From assembly GCA_031472005.1 (NCBI GenBank), contig PZJY01000001.1:2294001-2358000 (forward strand): DNA of 64,000 nt. The letters are read 5' to 3'. Shown here piece by piece: positions 12,636 to 24,105 of the stretch; position 1 is the stretch's first letter; every line of letters begins with the position of its first letter. The stretch comes from Tetracladium setigerum (taxonomy: Eukaryota; Ascomycota; Leotiomycetes; Helotiales). The notes under the pieces are model-generated. The model saw nothing but the letters and a program-made list of their open reading frames with translations. It was not told the DNA's origin and searched no databases. A program made the position numbers and the translations under genes.

Positions 12636-14183
12636 ATGGCGAATTTGACTTTCAATAAATTGCGTCTACCACTCCCTCGACCCTATGTCGCACTCGCCAT
12701 TCTGACCATATTCTGTGCAGCAACGTGCGCAAGGGAGCAGCTACAAACTCCTCTCGCGCCGACAGAAGTCGTTTCAGAATGGCGAGAAGCTACAATCGTC
12801 GTAGGCGCCAACATATCAACAGACTCGGCCCTTCCGCGACCCTGTCGAGCCTGGGCAGTAGAACTGGAGAAGAAATCCTTGCTGAAGAGATTGAAGAAGC
12901 CGAAAAATAGTGACGACTACACGCAGCATCATATCAGATATCGGTTGCTTATGGCAATTGATGGTTTCTTGAGGTATGGCGAGAGAGCTGAAGGCGGGAT
13001 CCAGAGAAAGCGTGATATGTTTAAAGGGTTAAGTCAGGAACAGGCCAAGGTTAGTACTTTTTGTCATTTACCTCGTGGAAGAACAAGACTCTTAGGTAGA
13101 TAGAGGGTGCTGAATGTGAAGCTGTGGGTAGATCGTCGATAAAGTAGCATCCTATCAACACAAATTGACTTCGGCGTCCCTGGTCCTCCAGCAAAATGCC
13201 ATCGTGGCAAAAGATGTCGCAAACCACGCTATGAAATACTATAACATCAAACCGTCTGAAATGACTGCTTTCTCAGAGAGACTTGCTGTCGAGGGGAAAG
13301 GTTCGGATCATACCAGTGTTACGCAGGGTTTGAAACATTTTGTAAGGGATTGGTCCGCGGATGGCGAGGAGGAAAGAAATGCTGCCTTTCCGAGGTTGGC
13401 CGAGACGCTTGAGGCGTTGTTTCCCAAGACTTCTAGAGGAGAGAAGGAAGTAAGGATTTTGATTCCTGGGTCAGGCGTTGGAAGATTGGCTCACGATGTT
13501 GATGAAATGGGTGGTAAGTTATTAATATCAAACTTTCCATCTTCTTGTTTCCAGAAGTAAAGACTAACAACAAGTCGAATACAACAGGCTTTGAAGTCCA
13601 CAGTAATGAATACTCAGCCTACATGAACATTTGCTATCAATACATCATCTCCCTCTCGCTCACCAAGCCCAAGCAAATCCACCCCTACGCAGACACGTGG
13701 TCCCACCAACCCAGCACATTTGAGCTACTCCGCCCTGTTACCATCCCTTCATTTCCTACCTCTACCAATCGTATTATTCACCATGAAGGTGATTTCACAA
13801 CACTCTTCCGCACTACTCCCAAATTCAATGTTATTGTCACACTCTTCTTTATTGACACTGCTCGAAACCTTCTCACATATTTTGAAACGATACGCGATAT
13901 CCTTGAACCAGGTGGTATATGGATTAACCTAGGACCTTTATTCTACGGATCAGCGCCGATGGTGGAATTGTCTCTTGAAGAGGTTGTGGGCGTAGTGGAG
14001 GAAATGGGGTTTGAGTTTCTGGAGGTGGGTGGGATGGGGGAGTGGGGCAAGGAGAATTTGGAAGGGAGAAGAGAGGTGAGAGGTTGGGAGGCGAGGTATG
14101 GCTTAAGCCCAAGAAGTTTAACGAGAAACAGCTATCAAGTGCAGTTTTGGGTTGGGAGGACATCTGGTGGGTTCCGGGAATGA
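12636..14183 (+). CDS. Carnosine N-methyltransferase-like protein (N2227 family)
   Basis: A SAM-dependent methyltransferase of the N2227/CARNMT1 family, which methylates carnosine-type or other imidazole substrates. Exons 12636-13049, 13132-13513 and 13588-14183 give 463 aa. The family N-terminal helices are LLMAIDGFLRYGERAEGG and the QQNAIVAKDVANH block. The SAM-binding loop is LIPGSGVGRLAHDVDEMG, followed across an intron by FEVHSNEYSAYMNICYQYI. A later block reads NVIVTLFFIDTARNLL with LEPGGIWINLGPL. The first ATG gives a hydrophobic N-terminus (PYVALAILTIFCAATCA) that looks like a signal or anchor, unusual for a cytosolic enzyme. The true start could therefore be further downstream. The family call is firm and the substrate is unknown. 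Confidence 0.85.
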
Positions 14184-14729
14184 AATTGATGAGATCGTAT
14201 CCTACCGGCCGGTTGTTCTGCAGAGCGCTTTGAAATAAGGTACCTCACTTCTGGATCAAGCGGCAATTTCCAACTTCATTTGAGTTGACTACTGCTTGTG
14301 AGCATTTGATATATATTTTAGACAACATGGTCGAAAAGATATCAGCCCTCGGGACTCTCTTACCATTGGAATTCAGCGTTAGTCTTTAATATGCTGCCTT
14401 AGAACCTGAAAGAGCTAGAGGTCGGTGGTGATTTAGATGGGAAACCTTTCTGGATACCTCGAAAGTTTTGCTATCATTGGTTCTTCTGATTTCGTACACT
14501 AGCTGATTGTAGTTTGACTACCCTCCCTTATTACACACCACAAAACCATACCATTCGTACTGCCATAAAAATCGTATCATCCATGTGTATTTCCACAATG
14601 CTCAAAGCACGGGCTGAACGAACCAAAGCGTGATTAACGCCGTCGAGTAAGAGCAATGATGATGGTTCGCCAATAGAAGTCATAATTTCCCTCCCCTTTA
14701 TCAAAAAAAAAGTCACTACCTTCGCCCTT
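14184..14729. other. Spacer between convergent genes
   Basis: Lies between the 3' ends of the methyltransferase and RAD7. No open frame or structure here deserves a call. Confidence 0.5.
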
Positions 14730-16822
14730 TTACATACCCTCTGTATGCATACCGACAGCATTTGGAACACCAATTAGTATTTTCCCCCTTGGTACAACGA
14801 CATCCTTGACGCCAAAGTTGCCAAAGACAGCTAAAGACTTGAGATTTGGACAGCTTCTAAAGACACTGCCAACAACGAAGTCATTTACGGCTTGACAGAA
14901 ACTAAGATCGATCTCCTTCAGCTCCATGTATTGCTTGTCCGCGCCAAAGACCTCCTCAAATGTTTCCAAGGAAATATGGCGGCAGGAGTTCACATCCAGA
15001 TAACGAAGTGCTTTTCCGGAATGTGCCATGAGAGCCGCGAACCCCATTGAGCCAAGACCAACACCGTCTGAATTCTCCTGTGGCTTAGATGCATCGATGT
15101 ATCTGCACTTGTGGAAGTCGGCGTAATGAAGTGGTGGGTTAAGCCATGCCGTGAATAGGTTTGCAAAGGCCTTATCTGTGAGAACTTCGTTATCAGTGAT
15201 ACGAAGCTTGCGGATACGTTGGCAGTTGTCATGAATTGCACCAAGGACGGTGTCTTCGATATAGTGAACGGTCGAAAGGGAGAGTGTTCGAAGTCCCGGC
15301 CCAACACTTTCCAAAATCTCGACATATGGCTCTGAGCTTGTATCCTTGTATATCTCTAGGCTCAGATGTTCAAGTGTGGGAAGTTTGGCGATGTGCTTTA
15401 AGCCCTCATTGGTAACCTTTTGGTTGTGCGAGATCTTGAGTCGCCTCAAGGAAGGAGTGGTTTTGGCAAGAATCTTGATCTGGTCATCGCCAAAATAGCC
15501 ATCTGTACAGTAGACTTTGAGGGCTTTGAGATGCGAGCCCTTCTCGGTGAAAAACTTGTTCCATCTCTCATCGTCAACGAGATTTGCTCCATGAAGACTA
15601 AAACTCTCCAATTCAACAGCAGTACCGAGCAGATGGTCCATTACTCTGTTCTTGAATTGTACTGCATTTCGAAGACGCAAATGTTTGACATTCGGCACAT
15701 ATTGAAAGATCCGGATATAATCGTCCGAAGATAGATACGATCCGTCGTAAACCGTTACAACATCATAGTCAGGTCTCAGGAACAAGTTCAGAGTGTTGGG
15801 TTTGAGGAGTCGTTTCTTGGAAAGAATAGCCGCCAACCTATCAACCATAGTTGGTGGTAAATCTCCCAGATCATCAGCCATATGGACGTTTCTAGCAAGA
15901 GTCTCAATGCAAAGGGTCATCAAGTCTTTTGCTCCTGGGCAGATTTTGTCGAGCACATTACTCTGAACTTGTCTCCGCTGGCGACCGGCAGAAACTTTGC
16001 GTTTCTTTTTGGCAGCGCCTTCTTCCTTGTTAAGCTCTTTGGAGCATTGAGGGCAGAGAAGTCCACCAGCATCACCCGCTCTACTATACGCAGTAACGGT
16101 GAAACGTTTGTCGCATATCTCGCAATTCTCCATCTGACCTGGCAGAGGAGCCATACTCTTTTCGAATAGACGACGAGCGGCTGCGTCATCGCCTGAATCA
16201 TCGGAGCCAAAGTCTCTACGTCGTTTCTGAAAAGCTTTTGATGCTTTTATTTTGGCAATGGCTTTCTCTTCTTCCTTCTTTCGCTTATTTGCTTGAGCTT
16301 TCGATTCCTGGCGTGCTGGCGAGGGCGCTCGAGCGGCGACCTCACCATCATTTTCCTCGTCGGCCGCATCGTCATCATTGTTCGCGGCTCGAGCATGGTT
16401 TGCAGCAGCGCGACGAGTATCTGCATCCAATCGAATCTGGTTGGCGTTGATATTGTGTGACTATTCAAATGTCAGGAGGCTATCGAAAGGAGAAATTGGT
16501 GTGGAGAGGAGTGGATGTGTACCGCAAGGAAGTCGGTCAACGCCGATTGACTATCATCAATTATATTAGCATGTTTCGCCCATGCAGAACTTAGTTTAGG
16601 AATATGCTTACGGCCCTCGAATCTGACGTCTTGGAGCAGTTCTCGCCGCAGCCGGATTGGGAGGGTTATTTGGGGGGGGAGGAGGGGGATTTTGATTTGG
16701 AGGATTTGACCTGGGAGCACTGGCGTTAGCTGCTGGACTGTGTTCGGTAGGTAGGATGGATAGGATAGGATAGGATTCGATTTCAAAACAAGCACAGAAA
16801 GGGTTCGAGCAATAACTTACAT
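14730..16822 (-). CDS. RAD7: RAD7, damage-recognition subunit of global-genome repair
   Basis: A leucine-rich-repeat partner of RAD16 that recognises UV lesions in non-transcribed DNA and forms part of a cullin-type ubiquitin ligase. The model has four coding exons: 16821-16822 (only AT), 16612-16710, 16523-16550 and 14730-16460, giving 619 aa. The protein starts MSNPPNQNPPP, then QSALTDFLASHNINANQIR, the Rad7 N-terminal signature. A charged linker follows, then a small zinc module (CEICDKRF...CPQCSKEL), then LRRs to the end (KHLRLRNAVQ, LRRLKISHNQKVTNEG, LKEIDLSFCQAVND), closing with GKILIGVPNAVGM. The start codon is split by the first intron (AT|GTAAGT ... CCCAG|G). A GGATA microsatellite lies in that intron. 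Its neighbour RAD16 is divergent. Confidence 0.9.
16747..16776. repeat. GGTA/GGATA microsatellite in RAD7 intron 1
   Basis: Reads GGTAGGTAGGATGGATAGG followed by further GGATA units on the + strand, inside the intron that splits the RAD7 start codon. Confidence 0.75.
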
Positions 16823-17427
16823 CTTGAAGTCTATCAGATGGGCTATTATGCACCCAAGAAGTACTGCAGAATATTCAGGAGAGTAAATAATGAAGTGGAA
16901 GGCTGTTGGTGTGGTTCTGTTTGCCCCTTCCAAACACTTTAGGCAGGTCACGTGAGATGGTGGAAAACACGCGACGCAAGCGCGCCCCGTTTCTGTTCCA
17001 ATCTTTAGGCATCGGCGGCATAATATTGGCTTTGGCATCCTCCCCCTTTTCTCTTCCTTGCACCTTTGTTTTTTCGACACCACACACATCTCCTCTCTAC
17101 CCATCCCATCGTTGTGTGCAGTGAATGAGCGAGTGATATTTATAGGACAGATATCCGACTCCCTCAATTGCATTCAATCAATTTCATTCCCCCGCAACGC
17201 GTTCACGCACGGTCGCCACTTCCCGATAAACTGATTAGGCCTGAAGGACTTCCCCTTCGCCTTCGACTTCGACTTCTCTCACCACCAACCGCAAATTTGA
17301 CGACGACAACGACGACCTTGGAGATCCAAATCCTCAGAACCCGGAAAATACTGTCTGCTTGTTTTGTCTTCCATCAGTCAACGAAAGAACCAAGAGGAGC
17401 TTCTTGCCCATTAATCGATCCGCCAAG
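16823..17427. promoter_or_regulatory. Shared divergent promoter of RAD7 and RAD16
   Basis: A 605-bp spacer between the RAD7 start (minus) and the RAD16 start (plus). It must hold both promoters and leaders. No clear TATA box is visible for either gene. The RAD16 side is pyrimidine-rich (CTTCGCCTTCGACTTCGAC). Confidence 0.6.
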
Positions 17428-20400
17428 ATGGCTCCCAGAGGCCGACCAAAGAACGTGGTGGGCTTGACCTCCAGTACTACAAGTTCCAGATCTACATGTA
17501 AGTCTCATGGATTGCACTCAAGCTATCTACCTACCTACCCACCACACCTGAATGACCAATTGAACATATTTGCAACACTTCCTAACCAAACAATAGCTCG
17601 GCGTGCGACCGCAAAGGCTCCTCCAACCATCAATAATTCGGGCCCGTCCACGGTGGATGGTGGTGATGATGACGATGAATCAATCTTCGATCTACAATCA
17701 TCACGAAAGAAACAACCAAATGTCAAGAATGAACGACGATCGATTTCCTCTCTCACGTCCTTCAATGATGCTGAGAGTAGTGGGTACTCAACACCTGCGA
17801 CCAGCGCTATCCCCACACCCGCAACTCAGTCAAACACTTCTACCGCAAGACGAACTCGTGGTCAAGCAGCCATAACGGCACCAACACCAGCCGTAAATGC
17901 TGTCAAGCGAGCTGCGGCACTTCGAAATAGCGGGCTCTCCTTGACTGCTCCAAGTAAGCGGAAGCGAGCTACCTTCCAAGATAATGAGGACGAGGACGAA
18001 GACGAGGATGTCAATGAAGACAATACCGCAGATGCGCAACTTGCCCGGGCACTGCAAAGACAAGAGGATGCTAGTGCCACTGCTATGAATAGCTCCTCCT
18101 TGGAGCCTTCTCGTAGAAGAACTTCTCAACGCAAGATACAAAAGATTCTCCCCAAGCTAGATTTTGTATCCGACTTAGATGATGATGACATGCATGACAT
18201 CGGCCAAAATCCGACATTTTCACCAACTCTGGCAAAGAGACCCAAAGTCGAGCTTGGCTCCAGAGGCTCCAATGCCATCAAGTTTAAGGTGAATCGTGTT
18301 ATAGAGGACTCTGAAGAATCCAACGACTTCCCCGAAATCCAGGACTCTGAAGAAGATGAAGAAGAGGATGACGATGAAGGCTTCGATGCGCTCGTGGGCA
18401 ATCCTCATGCTAGACGGGGACAGCGGGCCAGGCCTAGCCCACGGAGAATAGCACCGCCGCCTCGCCACCTCGCAAAGCCCATGGCCAACGCAAAGCTCAA
18501 ATCGAGGCAACAGGAAGCAAAAAGTTCAGCTATATCAAATGTCGGAACATCAACTGCTACCGAGAGCGAGTTTGATCTCACCTCCGATTCGGATCTCTCT
18601 GACCTGCCGCTTGATATTGAAGAAGATAACTCTGACGATTCTGAAAGCAGTTCACATGCTCCTGGTCTGGCAACTAGCTCTGTATTGCGCCGGAGGAGAG
18701 CGGTTATGCCCCGCATTCGTGGCGAGAGCCGAGAAGATCGTAGAGCCCGGTTGGAACGTACTCGTCTCGAGGCACACCATCCGGAATTGCAGACAATGTG
18801 GACTGACTTGGAGGAACTTCCAGTCATCGATAAAACTATGATTGAACAGCCTGATTCTATCAATCGCGAGCTGAAGCCGTTCCAACTTGAGGGCGTAGCA
18901 TGGATGAAGGCCATGGAGGAGACTGAATGGGGTGGTGGCTTGCTCGGTGATGAGATGGGAATGGGGAAAACCATTCAAGCAGTCACACTTATCATGTCGG
19001 ACTTTCCCCATCCGCAGCCTACACTTGTCCTGATTCCACCCGTCGCTCTTATGCAGTGGCAACAGGAAATCGCAGATTATACTAATGGCACCTTGAAAAC
19101 TTTCGTCTTTCATGGAACCAATGCCAAGACGAAGAACATCACCGTCCAGCAGCTGAAGAAGTACAATGTTATCCTCATGTCCTACAACAGCTTGGAATCG
19201 ATGTATCGAAAACAAGAGAAGGGATTTAAGCGCAAGGATGGAATATACAAGGAGGAGAGCGTTATTCACAAAATCCGGTTTCATCGCGCCATCCTCGACG
19301 AAGCACATAACATCAAACAACGAACTTCGGGCTCTGCAAAGGCTTGCTTTGCTCTAAAAGCTGACCACAAATGGTGCTTGTCTGGAACTCCCCTTCAAAA
19401 TCGAATCGGAGAATTCTTCTCTCTGATTCGTTTTCTAGACATCAAACCATTTGCCTGCTATTTCTGCAAATCATGCCCTTGTGCCAATATTAATTGGGAC
19501 ATGGATTCGCAAAGCAAGTGCAAAGGTTGCTCCCACAGCGGGATGCAGCACGTCTCGGTTTTCAATCAAGAGTTGCTTAATCCTATCGTGAAGTACGGTA
19601 ATACGGGTCCTGGCCAAGAAGCATTTCGAAAGCTTCGGCTGCTTACCGATCGATTCATGCTCCGCCGCGTGAAGCGAGATCACTCCTCTGCCATGGAGTT
19701 ACCTGCAAAGGAGATCTATGTGGATCGACATTTCTTTGGTGAGGAGGAGAACGATTTTGCAAGCAGTATCATGAACAGTGGCAACCGAAAATTCGAAACC
19801 TATGTAGCGCAAGGCGTCATGCTCAATAACTATGCCAACATCTTCGGTTTGATCATGCAGATGCGTCAGGTTGCAGATCATCCAGACTTGATCTTGAAGA
19901 AGAATAGTGAGGGTGGTCAGAACATACTTGTTTGTTGCATCTGTGATGACACTGCAGAGGAGGCTATTCGATCGTCTTGTCGTCATGATTTCTGTCGCGA
20001 GTGTGCCAAAGACTACCTTAAATCTGCTGGTAAGTTTCATTGTCCTCCGGCTAGTTGACAATATTAACACTTTGTGTAGACTCTCCTGATTGCCCACAAT
20101 GCCATATTGCACTGGCCATCGATCTTGAGCAGCCTGAGATCGAGCAAGACGAGCAGATGGTCAAAAAGTCTTCGATCATCAACAGAATCAAAATGGAGAA
20201 CTGGACATCGAGTTCCAAGATTGAAGCTCTGGTCCACGATCTTTGGCAACTTCGATCCAAGAATGGCTCCACCAAGTCGATCATATTCTCGAATTTCACA
20301 ACTATGCTTCAGCTTGTCGAGTGGCGTCTTCGACGTGCGGGAATTACCACAGTAATGCTTGATGGTTCCATGACACCTGCCCAACGTCAGGCTTCCATCA

Positions 20401-20735
20401 ATAAATTCATGACGGATGTCAATATTGAATGCTTTTTGGTGTCTCTTAAGGCTGGTGGTGTTGCTTTGAATCTTACGGAGGCTAGCAAAGTCTTCATAGT
20501 TGATCCATGGTGGAACCCAGCAGCTGAATGGCAGAGTGCTGATCGATGTCATCGCATTGGGCAAGGGAGACCATGCTCTATTACAAGATTGTGTATCGAG
20601 GACAGCGTCGAAAGTCGTATGGTCTTGTTGCAGGAGAAAAAAGCAAACATGATCAACAGTACAATCAACGCTGACATGGGGGCCATGGAGAGCTTGACGA
20701 CCGAGGATATGCAGTTCTTGTTCCGTGGAACTTAG
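17428..20735 (+). CDS. RAD16: RAD16, SNF2-type ATPase with RING finger
   Basis: The ATP-dependent partner of RAD7 in global-genome nucleotide excision repair. Exons 17428-17497, 17597-20029 and 20080-20735 give 1,052 aa. The N-terminal ~350 residues are acidic, disordered and Ser-rich. The SNF2 core then shows LLGDEMGMGKT (Walker A), ILDEAHNIKQR (Walker B, DEAH) and LSGTPLQNRIGE. A Cys-rich insert (CYFCKSCPC...CKGC) and a C3HC4 RING follow (CCICDDTAEE...CRHDFCRECAKD, with CPQCH across the last intron). The helicase C-lobe ends with FLVSLKAGGVALNLT and DRCHRIGQGRP. This domain order, with the RING inserted between helicase lobes, is specific to RAD16. Intron 1 is 99 nt, in frame and stop-free, so its retention would still give an open protein. 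Confidence 0.95.
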
Positions 20736-21972
20736 AGAACTGGCTGGCTATTTTTGTGTCACAGAGGAGTCATTCGGGGCTGTTATGTTTGGATCTTACG
20801 TCCCTTGGTAGCATACAGGGCCAAGATGTGGATTAGCACGCGTTCGGGATCCATCCTATTTTCTTATCGTTGTCTGGCGTGCTGGAGTTGTGATACTTCC
20901 GGGCATAACACACTAATGACATTATTATTACTTTTTGGGTCACGTCATTAAAGCCACCTTGATGATTCCCAGATCTGGTGGACAGGTCAATTTTTGCTAT
21001 TGTGCCCACTGGGCATGAATTGCTAGAGATATAAATACATTGCATGCAAATAATCAAGTTGTTCCTGTGTGATGTCTAATAAAGGCGATGGTACTTGGCA
21101 ACTTTCCAAGTTATGTCATAGAACAGGCGATCGAGCAGTCTCCGTTCTCCCGTGGAAAGAGGTGTGGCCTCCATGCTCGAAAGTTAAATGAAACTTTTTT
21201 CAAAACGAGGAAGGGTATGCTAGTGTCAGTGTTGACACCGATGAAAAAATACTGTACTTTTTGTCAACCCACGAAATTCAGGATCAGGCTTCGATAGAGA
21301 TGCTCTTGGGATGACGAACCGGCACGATGCAAGAGCAACTACCAACAACGGAGGACGTGTTCTCTATAACTACCTTGTGACGATAACCTTCGCTTACGCG
21401 GAAACGGGACTGATTGCGTTACTGGTTATCATAGGTAGGAGGCTCGAGAGGTACGATCGGAACAGCTGATGAGAGTAGTAGAACTCTAAGCGAGATGTGC
21501 CAAGAGCTACCAGGCAAGTTTTTCAACATTGGAGTTGTAAGTAATGTCCTCATTTTGATTCAGAATCATATGCCACCAATCCTGCATGCATTTCTACGTT
21601 GCTTATTATATCGAGGAGCTTCATCGCAATAAACTGGATATCACGTTCTTGTTTCACTTGGTTATTATTGTTATCTATCACTCTCAACATCACGCTTTAT
21701 AGTAGTCACTGGCGGAAACCGTTCTGTGATAAAGGCGAACTTTCAAAGTAAGCTTCAAATCAAATACTATTGATCATAACTCTTCTCCGCGGTCTTTTAT
21801 CTGTGATCTAACTAAGCCGACCAGCCAGTTTTGAAGGGAAGAGGAGGGTGAGGCTGCACTAACCATGCCCACGAGTTCATTTCCAACCTGTCAATATATT
21901 ATTGCTATAGTTATCAGTCCTATCCAAAATTTCAACCCTTCCAATTTCTAATGATGATTTTCTTCGTAAAAC
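20736..21972. other. Gene-free stretch between RAD16 and the aquaporin remnant
   Basis: AT-rich with short frames only; the longest, 21088-21297, has no family resemblance. No repeats stand out. Confidence 0.5.
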
Positions 21973-23273
21973 TCAATTGCTTCCCCCGGTAGCTAGTGGA
22001 ACAGCCAAACTTCCTGCTACTCCTTCACTTGGGCCACCAGAAGTAACACAGTCATCCAACTGCGCCTCCAAATCATGACCTGTTGACGCTTCCCTGCCCA
22101 ACACCCCCTTCTCACTCTGTAGGCCATTAGTTGTTCCCACGTTACTATCCCCGACAACGATGCGAATGTCACACCCATTTACCAGCGTTCGGAAGCCTCC
22201 TTCCTGTTGAATGGCACGTATCTCATCGACTTCAGCCTAGCGGTCCTCTTTGATACGGCAAGGAGATGGTTGAGACTTCGCGTTGGGTCTGTTATATAAT
22301 CTCCATCTTGTCCGGGGTTCACCATTTCGTATCGGAGTTATCTGGTCAGCAAGCTGATGAGCGAAGGAGAGCGGGGCAAAAACTACTCTAGGCCATTAAA
22401 CATCTTATGGAAAGCAACAGCAAGTAATTAGACTCTCCAGAGCTGGACCAGCTCAGTAGATCCAATCGTAACCACTGAAATTCCTTGCAACTGCCGCAGG
22501 TCCCAAACTTCGCGCTGGGTTCAGCGAGCCCCCGATGAAATAGACACCGATCAACTCACCTATAAACAGTGCGAAACCAATGCCTACCGGAGCGATAAAG
22601 GTGGCCCGGTATTTCTCTTTAGTAAGCATGATAGTTGTGAATACTAGCTCGGTAGTGTATATGACTTCGATCAAAAGACCTTGGGCAATGGAGACACCCT
22701 GAGAAAGAGTGGTCGTCACGGCAAATGGCGTCGGAAAGAGAACGGAAACAATGTAGGCGGAGAAGCAGGCGGTACCAATCTGAACAATGAAGAGCAGAAG
22801 GCCTCGAAGGGGGGTTAATTGCACGGAGGATACCCATGGCAAACGTAACCTGTGGTGCAATCAATTCTTGAACCGGCAAGGAAAAATGTAGGAGCGGCAT
22901 ACAGCAGGATTGAAGAGACCTCCACTTATCCTATAGAAGGTCCATGCGTTGACCATCAACGAAAGGCCAAACGCAAGGGTAATATACAATAAAACTCCAA
23001 TGGTCAGATCAGCATCTGTAGTTGTGCCAATTTTGGCCGCCTCTATGCCAGCGAAAGAACACAAGCTGGTAAATGCGGAGTGAGTGAGTGTTCATTGTAC
23101 AGTGTGGAAGCCAAGGGGCGTTGGGAAAAGAGTGCCAAGTACAGGAAGAGAAAGGTCCCAATGAACTCGCCGATCATAGCCACGAGGTCTGAAGGAGTGA
23201 AAGTTAGTGAAGTGAAACGTAAGGAGTAAAGTAGTTGGAGAGGCCACTTATGGTTCTTGATATCGGTGTGCAT
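21973..23273 (-). pseudogene. Degraded aquaporin (MIP family)
   Basis: A major-intrinsic-protein channel remnant. Exon pieces are 23252-23273, 23143-23188, 22903-23065 and 22849 downward. They retain LVAMIGEFIGTFLFL, ISGGLFNPA-V (first NPA box split by an intron) and GGSLNPARSLGPA (second NPA box). Lesions: the intron-1 donor reads ATAAGT where GTAAGT would restore NHLVAMIGEF (23251). The C6 run at 22809-22814 is one base too long for the frame. A TGA at 22453-22455 replaces the expected Trp after GYDWIY, though GPALESL continues in frame beyond it. The frame then shifts to reach LAVAFHKMFNGLE at 22386-22428. A possible long hydrophilic tail is open to 21973. The run-length change alone could be an assembly error, but the nonsense codon and altered donor are substitutions. 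Confidence 0.75.
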
Positions 23274-24105
23274 GAACTGGGTCCATTTGTTTCGCAGAGG
23301 GATTTAAGTGCTATTTTGTCGGATAAGTTTACGTCGGATTGCTGTTCGCTCCTCGTAAGACCTTGAACTTTGAGAGGCCTGAAAGTGAGGGCGAGATGAA
23401 AGTTCAGACATTGCGTGGATCTTGCTGGTTACTGGGTTTGCTGCGAGCAACGACGTGGAAGGTATGAGGTAGATGATGATGTTTTCTACACAATATATAG
23501 ATGCATGTTTAAGATTATGTAGACTCGACAGGGCAGGAATGTAATATTATTGAAGAACAGTGTTTCCGAACAGAAAAAGTCATTGATAATCCCAAAGTGC
23601 TATTTCGTCCCTGGTATCAAACTAGGTTAAGACTCCAGATATCTTTTCATTCTCGCCATGTTCGTTCACCTCGAGATATGAAAGGAGGTATGGATTAACG
23701 AAATTTTGACGTCAATATAACTACATTCGCCACCTCAACAGCCTGTCACTTTTGTTCTCCTCTTCCCACCCCACCCACTATACTCATAGCGTCTCATTAT
23801 CCGAGATACTATATAACCAGGCAATAGCAACTTAACCGGGACAAAGAATTCGACAGGAATTACAAGCGAAATCTAAGCAGAAGAAAGGGTGCCATTACGA
23901 CCGATCACCTATCGTTTGCGCCAAAATAACAATTCTGCTTTCAGGGATTGTGCGGGTATGTAGTAGTGAGCAGAAGGATTGTATTTTTTGAAGCTTTCTT
24001 TGTACCCGAGAAAGCCGGAGCGAAACAGGTAAAGAAAAACGACCGAAGGAGCAGTAAGTCACGGGCATCAAAGTAATTTTTTACATAGGTACGTTTAAAT
24101 GAAGT
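23274..24105. other. Gene-free spacer
   Basis: Upstream of the aquaporin remnant and downstream of YTM1. No credible frame or repeat seen. Confidence 0.5.

Noticed and set aside
22404..22455. Repeat-induced point mutation as the cause of the aquaporin nonsense codon
   Set aside because: TGG to TGA here is a CpC context on the other strand, not the CpA favoured by that process.
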